Source of the DNA: JAJPKK01 sp035311445
GTDB taxonomy: Bacteria; Pseudomonadota; Alphaproteobacteria; Rhizobiales; Xanthobacteraceae
Length of the DNA stretch: 64,000 nt
Reading direction: 5' to 3'
Assembly (NCBI GenBank): GCA_035311445.1
Contig: DATGCX010000276.1
Span: 1-64,000, forward strand
Below the pieces are notes generated by a model that had not been told where the DNA came from, did not search any database, and was given only the letters and a program-made list of their open reading frames with translations. Positions within the stretch are counted from its first letter, which is position 1. Each line of letters opens with the position of its first letter. The position numbers were made by a program, and so were the translations under genes. Of this stretch, positions 58,754-64,000 are shown piece by piece.

Positions 58754-60259
58754 CTACGTCCGGCTCGGATAATTCGGGCTCTCGCGCGTCACCGTCACAT
58801 CGTGCACATGACTCTCGCGCAGGCCCGCATTCGAGATGCGCAGGAATTCAGATTTGCGATGAAAATCCCCTACGGTGCGGGCGCCGACATACCCCATCGC
58901 GGCGCGCAGGCCGCCGGTCAGCTGGTGCAGCACGTTCGCGACTGGCCCTTTGTAAGGCACCTGTCCTTCAACGCCTTCGGGCACCAGCTTGAGATTGTCC
59001 TTGATGTCTTGCTGGAAATATCGATCCGCCGAACCGCGTGCCATGGCGGCGACAGAGCCCATGCCGCGATAAGCCTTGTACGAGCGGCCCTGATAGAGGA
59101 ACACCTCGCCCGGCGTCTCGTCGGTACCGGCGAGCAGCGAGCCTACCATGGTGCAATCGGCGCCGGCCGCGATTGCCTTGGCGAGATCGCCCGAATATTT
59201 GATGCCGCCATCGGCGATCACCGGCGTGTCGGTTTGCCGGGATACTTCGACTGCGTCCATGATCGCGGTGAGCTGAGGCACCCCGACGCCGGCGACGACG
59301 CGGGTGGTGCAGATCGAACCCGGCCCGATGCCGACCTTGACGGCGTCGGCGCCCGCGTGGATGAGCGCTTTTGCGCCCTCCCCGGTCGCCACGTTGCCGG
59401 CCACCACCTGCACGGCGTTGGAAAGCCGCTTGATGCGCCCCACGGCTTCAAGCACACGACTCGAATGGCCGTGGGCGGTATCAACGATCACCAGGTCGAC
59501 ACCCGCATCGATCAATCGCTCGGTACGCTCAAAGCCTTTGTCACCGACAGTCGTCGCCGCTGCCACCCGCAGGCGTCCCTGCTCATCCTTCGAGGCATTC
59601 GGGTGGGCGACCGCCTTTTCGATGTCCTTGACGGTAATGAGCCCGACGCAGCGGTAGTGGTCGTCCACCACCAGGAGCTTTTCGATACGGTGCTGATGCA
59701 GCAGTCGCTTGGCTTCGTCCTGGCTGACGCTTTCGCGCACTGTCACCAGGTCCCTCGTCATCAGCTCCGCGATCTTCTGGCGCGGATCGGTGGCGAAACG
59801 TACATCGCGATTGGTGAGAATGCCGACCAGGCGGCCTGGCGCCTTGTCTCCGGAAACCACCGGTATACCGGAAATCCGGTTCTCCTGCATCAGAGCCAGC
59901 GCATCCGCCAATGTCGCCTCCGGATGGATGGTGAGCGGATTCACCACCATTCCGGATTCGAACTTCTTGACCTGGCGAACCAGACCGGCCTGCTCATCCG
60001 GGTCCATGTTGCGGTGGATGACGCCGATGCCGCCGGCCTGCGCCATCGCGATCGCCATGGCGGCTTCCGTCACGGTGTCCATCGCGGAAGCAATGATCGG
60101 AATGTTGAGCGGGATATCACGCGTAATTCGCGACCGAATGTCGACCTCGGACGGCAGAACGTCGGAAAGGCCGGGTTTCAGCAGCACGTCATCGAAAGTG
60201 TATGCTTCGCGGAGGCTGCCGTTTGCGATCTCCGCCCTGCCGATTCTCATGTCCGCCAT
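58754..60259 (-). CDS. guaB: IMP dehydrogenase
   Basis: 501 residues. TIM barrel with the catalytic Cys motif 'GPGSICTTRVVAGVG', the mobile flap 'RGMGSVAAMARGSADRYFQ', and an inserted pair of CBS domains (about 95-215, 'IPVVSGDKAPGRLVGILTNR'). It oxidises IMP to XMP, the substrate of GuaA. AAGGAG precedes the ATG; a second ATG three codons later is possible. Confidence 0.97.
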   Translation of the reverse strand: MADMRIGRAEIANGSLREAYTFDDVLLKPGLSDVLPSEVDIRSRITRDIPLNIPIIASAMDTVTEAAMAIAMAQAGGIGVIHRNMDPDEQAGLVRQVKKFESGMVVNPLTIHPEATLADALALMQENRISGIPVVSGDKAPGRLVGILTNRDVRFATDPRQKIAELMTRDLVTVRESVSQDEAKRLLHQHRIEKLLVVDDHYRCVGLITVKDIEKAVAHPNASKDEQGRLRVAAATTVGDKGFERTERLIDAGVDLVIVDTAHGHSSRVLEAVGRIKRLSNAVQVVAGNVATGEGAKALIHAGADAVKVGIGPGSICTTRVVAGVGVPQLTAIMDAVEVSRQTDTPVIADGGIKYSGDLAKAIAAGADCTMVGSLLAGTDETPGEVFLYQGRSYKAYRGMGSVAAMARGSADRYFQQDIKDNLKLVPEGVEGQVPYKGPVANVLHQLTGGLRAAMGYVGARTVGDFHRKSEFLRISNAGLRESHVHDVTVTRESPNYPSRT

Positions 60260-60464
60260 GCCGCACTCCTTGACCGCCCCGAGGCGGCCTCTCTGGCAAT
60301 GCAGATAATGCGCCCCGCGGCAGATGGAACACCCACCGGCAAATCAGGGCTCCCTTGGAGTTTGGCAAGGTTCGATATCACGGCGCCCAGGCGTTGGAAA
60401 GCTGGTTACGGACGTGATTCTTGTGTTATGCGGCAGGACCGGGGCGGCGGGATGCGAAAATTTC

Positions 60465-61373
60465 ATGACCACCAGCAAACACGAGACGACCGCGGCGCCA
60501 TTTGGCAGCGACCCCGAGCTTCCGGACCACGTCCGCCAGGACCATGCGCTCGCGGCTTTTGCAGGCGCCGCTGAAGCGGACTGCGGGCAAGCGCAGATTT
60601 ACGCGCGGCGTGCCGCCGTCTTCCAAAATAGGGGCGAGATGCAACAGGCAGTGGCCGATTGCGATGCCGCCATCGGCCTCGATCCCGGCAACGCGACCTA
60701 CTATCGCATGCGTGGCAATCTGCGCAACATGCAAGCCGATCTCGATGGCGCAATTGCCGATTTCGACGCGGCCATCACCCTCGATCCGGCCTTCGCAGCA
60801 GCTTATGTGGACCGCGGCATCGCACGGTTTCTCAAGACTGACGTCGCCGGTGCGCTCGCCGATTACGACTGGGCGGCGCGCCTCGATCCGCGGCAATCCA
60901 ACCTCCATCACATGCGTGCAATGGCGCGGCGCGCCGCCGGCGACCTTGTCGGCGCGCATGACGATTTGAACGTGGCGCTGCGCGTCGACGGCGAAACTGC
61001 CGCAATCTATAACGACCGCGGCCGTGTGAATGTGGAGTCGGGCGATTTCGCCGCCGCCTGCGCCGACTATGCGGCTGCGGCCCGGCTGCGGCCTGATTGG
61101 TCGCAACCGCACTCCAATCGCGGCTGGGCGCTGGTCCTCGCGGGTGAACTCGACCAGGCCTTGCGGGCATTTTCCCATGCGTTAAGGCTCGAACCCGGCG
61201 ACGCGCTCGCGCTTTACGGACAGCGTGCAGTGGCGATGCGGCGCAGCAAGGCTGCGAACGACGAGATCGTCGGCGCCGCCCTCATCAGCGATCCCGACGT
61301 CGCTCGCGTGATCGCCGCCAGCGGAATCTCTCCGGTCGCCGACCTGGCCGAGGTCACATCGCTGGAGCCGTAG
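60465..61373 (+). CDS. Tetratricopeptide-repeat protein
   Basis: 302 residues with about six TPR units ('AAVFQNRGEMQQAVADCDAA', 'GNLRNMQADLDGAIADFDAA', 'RGIARFLKTDVAGALADYDW' and so on). No signal peptide or transmembrane helix, so it is probably a cytoplasmic protein-protein adaptor. The start was placed at the first Met directly before the repeat-containing region; the frame is open further upstream. Divergent from guaB. Confidence 0.8.
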   Translation: MTTSKHETTAAPFGSDPELPDHVRQDHALAAFAGAAEADCGQAQIYARRAAVFQNRGEMQQAVADCDAAIGLDPGNATYYRMRGNLRNMQADLDGAIADFDAAITLDPAFAAAYVDRGIARFLKTDVAGALADYDWAARLDPRQSNLHHMRAMARRAAGDLVGAHDDLNVALRVDGETAAIYNDRGRVNVESGDFAAACADYAAAARLRPDWSQPHSNRGWALVLAGELDQALRAFSHALRLEPGDALALYGQRAVAMRRSKAANDEIVGAALISDPDVARVIAASGISPVADLAEVTSLEP

Positions 61374-61379
61374 AACGCC

Positions 61380-61628
61380 TTAACGTCGCCATCCGGGCGG
61401 CGGCCCGTGGCGCTCGATCGCGTCCACAATCTCGCGGTGGCGGCGCTGCTCGCGCTTCATGTAGACGGTAATAACGGCGTGAAGCGACGGTATCAGCAGC
61501 AGAACAGGAAAAAAGAACCCCAGCATCAGGCAAGGAACGATGAGTGCCACATTGAGAAATGCCGCAAGCGGCTGCCCGTTCAGCAGCAATCCCAACGGGG
61601 GAACGAAGATCGCCAGAAGATAGATCAT
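61380..61628 (-). CDS. Small two-helix membrane protein (YqaE/Pmp3-like)
   Basis: 82 residues: two hydrophobic helices ('LLAIFVPPLGLLLNG' and 'LIVPCLMLGFFFPVLLLIPSL' region) and a charged C-terminus 'KREQRRHREIVDAIERHG'. The layout and 'FVPPLG' are typical of the YqaE/Pmp3 family, linked to membrane potential and stress in other organisms. No ribosome site close to the ATG; GGAGG lies about 20 bases upstream. Converges on the TPR gene, six bases apart. Confidence 0.7.
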   Translation of the reverse strand: MIYLLAIFVPPLGLLLNGQPLAAFLNVALIVPCLMLGFFFPVLLLIPSLHAVITVYMKREQRRHREIVDAIERHGPPPGWRR

Positions 61629-61778
61629 CGGGGCACAGGATTTGAGGTTTCCTCCTTCAATGTAGATACTGATTGCCCGGCTGCAATGCGGAACGAAGCC
61701 GGGGCAATCACACTGGCACGGCGGCGTGTGGCTCCTGCTTCCTGCGTGCGCAGTGCAATCGTATTTGGGGCGCCTCTT

Positions 61779-61804
61779 CTCCCTCTCCCCGCAAGCGGGG
61801 AGAG
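61779..61804. repeat. Short family B hairpin
   Basis: 'CTCTCCCCGCAAGCGGGGAG', a single perfect hairpin upstream of the MFS gene. Confidence 0.65.
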
Positions 61805-61877
61805 TTAAGCCCATGGCTGGGGCAAAGCTTTTCATCGCCCTGGTCTTCTTCACGACCGGTGTCTATGACTGCCTCGC

Positions 61878-63317
61878 ATGCCATACCTGCCAACCATGAC
61901 CCCTGAGCGCCTCATCCCGCTGATCGTTGCGGTGGCGCTGTTCATGGAAAACATGGACTCCACGGTCATCGCCACGTCGCTGCCGGCGATAGCGGCGGAC
62001 ATCGGCTCCCGCCCGCTGGAGCTCAAGCTCGCCATCACGTCGTACCTGCTGGCGCTCGCCATATTCATTCCGGCGAGCGGCTGGGTGGCCGATCGATTCG
62101 GTGCACGCACCATATTCCGCACAGCCATTGCGGTATTCATGATCGGATCGATCGGCTGCGCGCTGTCGCAATCGCTGTGGCACTTCGTGATCGCGCGCTT
62201 TTTCCAGGGCATGGGCGGCGCCATGATGTCGCCAGTCGGGCGCCTCGTGCTGATTCGCACAGTGGGAAAACGCAAGCTGGTCAACGCCATGGCGCTGCTG
62301 ACCATGCCGGCGCTGGTCGGACCGATGCTTGGACCGGCGCTCGGCGGGTTCATCACCACCTATGCGAGCTGGCACTGGATCTTTCTCATCAACATTCCGA
62401 TCGGCCTTCTCGGCATCGTGCTGGTAAGCCTGTTTTTCGAGAACGTGCGCGCCGAAATCACAGAGCCGTTCGATCTTTTCGGGCTCGTCCTGATCGGACT
62501 GGGCGTCGGCGGGCTCGCCTTCGGCATGACGGTAACGGGCATCAGGCTGGTTCCGGCCGGCGTGGTGATCGGCCTCGTCGCTTTTGGCGCGGCGGCGACC
62601 TTCGCATATGTCGTGCGCGCGCGGGGCATGGCGGCGCCGGTCATCGACCTGACGCTGTTCCGGTTGGTGACTTTCCGCGCCGGCGTAGTTGGCGGGTTCA
62701 TCTTCCGGATCGGCGCCGGAGCGCTGCCGTTTCTGCTGCCGCTGCTGATGCAGCTCGGTTTTGGGATGACGCCGTTCCAGTCGGGCCTCATCACTCTGTC
62801 GACGGCGGTCGGCGCCATGATGATGAAATCGGCGGTGCCGCATATCCTCAAGCGGGTCGGATTCCGTAATGTGCTCACCTGGAATGCGCTGGTCGCTTCC
62901 GTCATGCTGGCCGCCTGCGCAGCTTTCACCTACTCGACGCCGGTGCCGGTCATGATCGCCGTGCTTCTGGCCGGCGGATTCTTTCGCTCCCTGCAGTTCA
63001 CCAGCGTCAACGTCATCGCCTACGCGGAGGTCGAGCCGGCACGCATGAGTCGTGCCACCTCGCTGGTTGCGGTGGCGCAGCAACTTTCGCAATCGGTCGG
63101 CGTAGCGGTTGGTGCAATGGTGCTCGAAACGATCTTGCGCCTCAACGGACAGCAAGCGCTGGCGGCGGAGGATTTCCCGCCCGCGTTTCTGGTGGTGGGG
63201 CTCATCTCGGTAAGCTCGATCCTGCTGTTCGCCAGGCTGCCGCCCGACGCCGGCGCCGAAATGGCCGACCGTGGGCCGACTGCTGCCGGCTCGCATGATG
63301 AGCAGAAGGCCGCGTGA
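61878..63317 (+). CDS. MFS drug exporter of the DHA2 (EmrB/QacA) type
   Basis: 479 residues with about 14 membrane segments. 'MENMDSTVIATSLPAIAADI' (motif D1), 'GWVADRFGARTIF' (motif A), 'MLGPALGGFITTYASWHWIF' (motif C) are present. It should export small hydrophobic compounds by proton antiport across the inner membrane. No membrane-fusion partner is adjacent, so it may act alone. No clear ribosome site before either of the two first ATGs. Confidence 0.9.
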   Translation: MPYLPTMTPERLIPLIVAVALFMENMDSTVIATSLPAIAADIGSRPLELKLAITSYLLALAIFIPASGWVADRFGARTIFRTAIAVFMIGSIGCALSQSLWHFVIARFFQGMGGAMMSPVGRLVLIRTVGKRKLVNAMALLTMPALVGPMLGPALGGFITTYASWHWIFLINIPIGLLGIVLVSLFFENVRAEITEPFDLFGLVLIGLGVGGLAFGMTVTGIRLVPAGVVIGLVAFGAAATFAYVVRARGMAAPVIDLTLFRLVTFRAGVVGGFIFRIGAGALPFLLPLLMQLGFGMTPFQSGLITLSTAVGAMMMKSAVPHILKRVGFRNVLTWNALVASVMLAACAAFTYSTPVPVMIAVLLAGGFFRSLQFTSVNVIAYAEVEPARMSRATSLVAVAQQLSQSVGVAVGAMVLETILRLNGQQALAAEDFPPAFLVVGLISVSSILLFARLPPDAGAEMADRGPTAAGSHDEQKAA

Positions 63318-63529
63318 TTTAAGACATATCCTGGAAGCGGCGTGGCGCTAATGGAACGACCGCGCCCCCGCGATCGTGTATTCCGGGGGACATCGTTCCC
63401 GACCGTACAGATTGGCAAGTCTCTCCAGTATTTCACGACAAAAGGCGGATCGTTCCATCCGAGCTACCACATTGCGACGGGACGATTGGTTGCCTTATGC
63501 TCACCACCTGCACACGAGGGAGGAAGGCC

Positions 63530-64000
63530 ATGTCGATAACAGCGCTGATCGCCGCATGGGCAAAGCTTGGAGCCGTGGGCGCCATGGTGGCGGTGGCCGG
63601 CGTCGCCAATGCCGCCGAAATCAAGGTGATCGGCTCGCCCGGGACCAGGGAGCCTTACACGCTTCTGGTGCCGGGTTTCGAGAAGGCGACCGGACACAAG
63701 GTGACGACGACCTGGGGCGGGGTCACCGCGGTCGCAAAGCGCGTCGCCGATGGTGAGGTGGCCGATGTTGTCATGCTGCCTGCGGCGCAGATCGACGACC
63801 TCATTAGGCTTGGCAAGCTCGTCGCTGAAACGCGCGTCAATGTGGCAACCTCCGGCGTCGGGGTGGCGATCCGTGCCGGCGCGCCGAAAATCGACGCCAG
63901 CTCGTCGGAAGGCATCCGCAAGGCGCTGCTCGCAGCCAAGACGATTGCGTATTCGGCGGGGCCGAGCGGTGTCCACATGGAGCGCCTTATCGCGAAGTGG
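63530..64000 (+). CDS. ABC transporter substrate-binding protein, molybdate-type (3' end outside window)
   Basis: 157 codons, open to the window end. A signal peptide ('LGAVGAMVAVAGVANAAE') is followed by 'IKVIGSPGTREPYTLLVPGF', 'GHKVTTTWGGVTAVAKRV', 'DVVMLPAAQIDDLIRLGKL' and 'SSEGIRKALLAAKTIAYSAG', the pattern of ModA-type periplasmic binding proteins that bind oxyanions or small organic acids. GGGAGGAAGG precedes the ATG. The permease and ATPase genes, if any, lie beyond the window. Confidence 0.85.
   Translation, partial: MSITALIAAWAKLGAVGAMVAVAGVANAAEIKVIGSPGTREPYTLLVPGFEKATGHKVTTTWGGVTAVAKRVADGEVADVVMLPAAQIDDLIRLGKLVAETRVNVATSGVGVAIRAGAPKIDASSSEGIRKALLAAKTIAYSAGPSGVHMERLIAKW

Noticed and set aside
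61863..63296. 477-codon minus-strand frame opposite the MFS gene
   Set aside because: Composition is His/Arg/Glu-rich noise; the plus strand encodes a full transporter with its motifs.

Overview
The window looks like a chromosomal segment of a GC-rich alphaproteobacterium of the order Hyphomicrobiales (Rhizobiales), probably near Bradyrhizobiaceae, Xanthobacteraceae or Pseudolabrys. The basis is high GC, the guaB-rsmB-guaA order, the small 'WRNRAEEA'-type protein at 6934-7146, secreted DUF-type proteins typical of this group, and several families of GC-rich intergenic palindromes. No rRNA, tRNA, CRISPR array or complete insertion sequence was seen.

Layout. 1-3.3 kb: a partial accessory Hsp70, a frameshifted Phd-type antitoxin, a DUF4344 metallopeptidase lipoprotein and an orphan SUKH immunity-like protein. 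3.5-6.1 kb: a two-gene molybdenum hydroxylase of the isoquinoline 1-oxidoreductase type. 6.9-14.1 kb: small and secreted proteins, a glycine-repeat protein, an OmpR-like regulator with a degenerate receiver, and a di-heme cytochrome c. 14.3-20.6 kb: transaldolase, an AGE epimerase, the heptose genes hldE and hldD, and a cis-prenyltransferase. 20.7-29.1 kb: cytochrome c', a broken DUF6351 gene, a five-gene copper tolerance operon (two small leaders, TolC-like, multicopper oxidase, CusF-like) and a caspase-like protein. 30.6-40.5 kb: a metabolic stretch with SMP-30 lactonase, nitrile-lyase-type cupin, serine hydrolase, acyl-CoA synthetase, ThDP enzyme, DpaA-like dehydrogenase, tautomerase and VOC protein. 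40.5-49.6 kb: two PIN/Phd toxin-antitoxin pairs, an ArsR-SRPBCC-GST operon, an EndoQ-like nuclease fused to a UvrD helicase, and a large 2-oxoglutarate oxygenase.

49.7-55.3 kb is the most unusual part. A compact accessory island starts where a FitA-like antitoxin breaks off after about 17 codons and stops just short of guaA. Five genes are tightly packed on the minus strand: an ACP-like protein, an XRE regulator, an ImmA/IrrE metallopeptidase fused to a chagasin-like cysteine-protease-inhibitor domain, a papain-like protease, and a thymidylate-synthase-like enzyme. They converge on a MazG-like protein, which is divergent from a homologue of 5-hydroxymethyl-dU DNA kinase. The set suggests a regulated system that makes, modifies or polices thymine-type nucleotides, with a protease and its inhibitor as a possible trigger. 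I do not know it as a named system.

55.4-64 kb returns to housekeeping: guaA, an RsmB-type rRNA methyltransferase, guaB, then a TPR protein, a small membrane protein, a DHA2-type MFS exporter and the start of a molybdate-type ABC substrate-binding protein that runs off the end.
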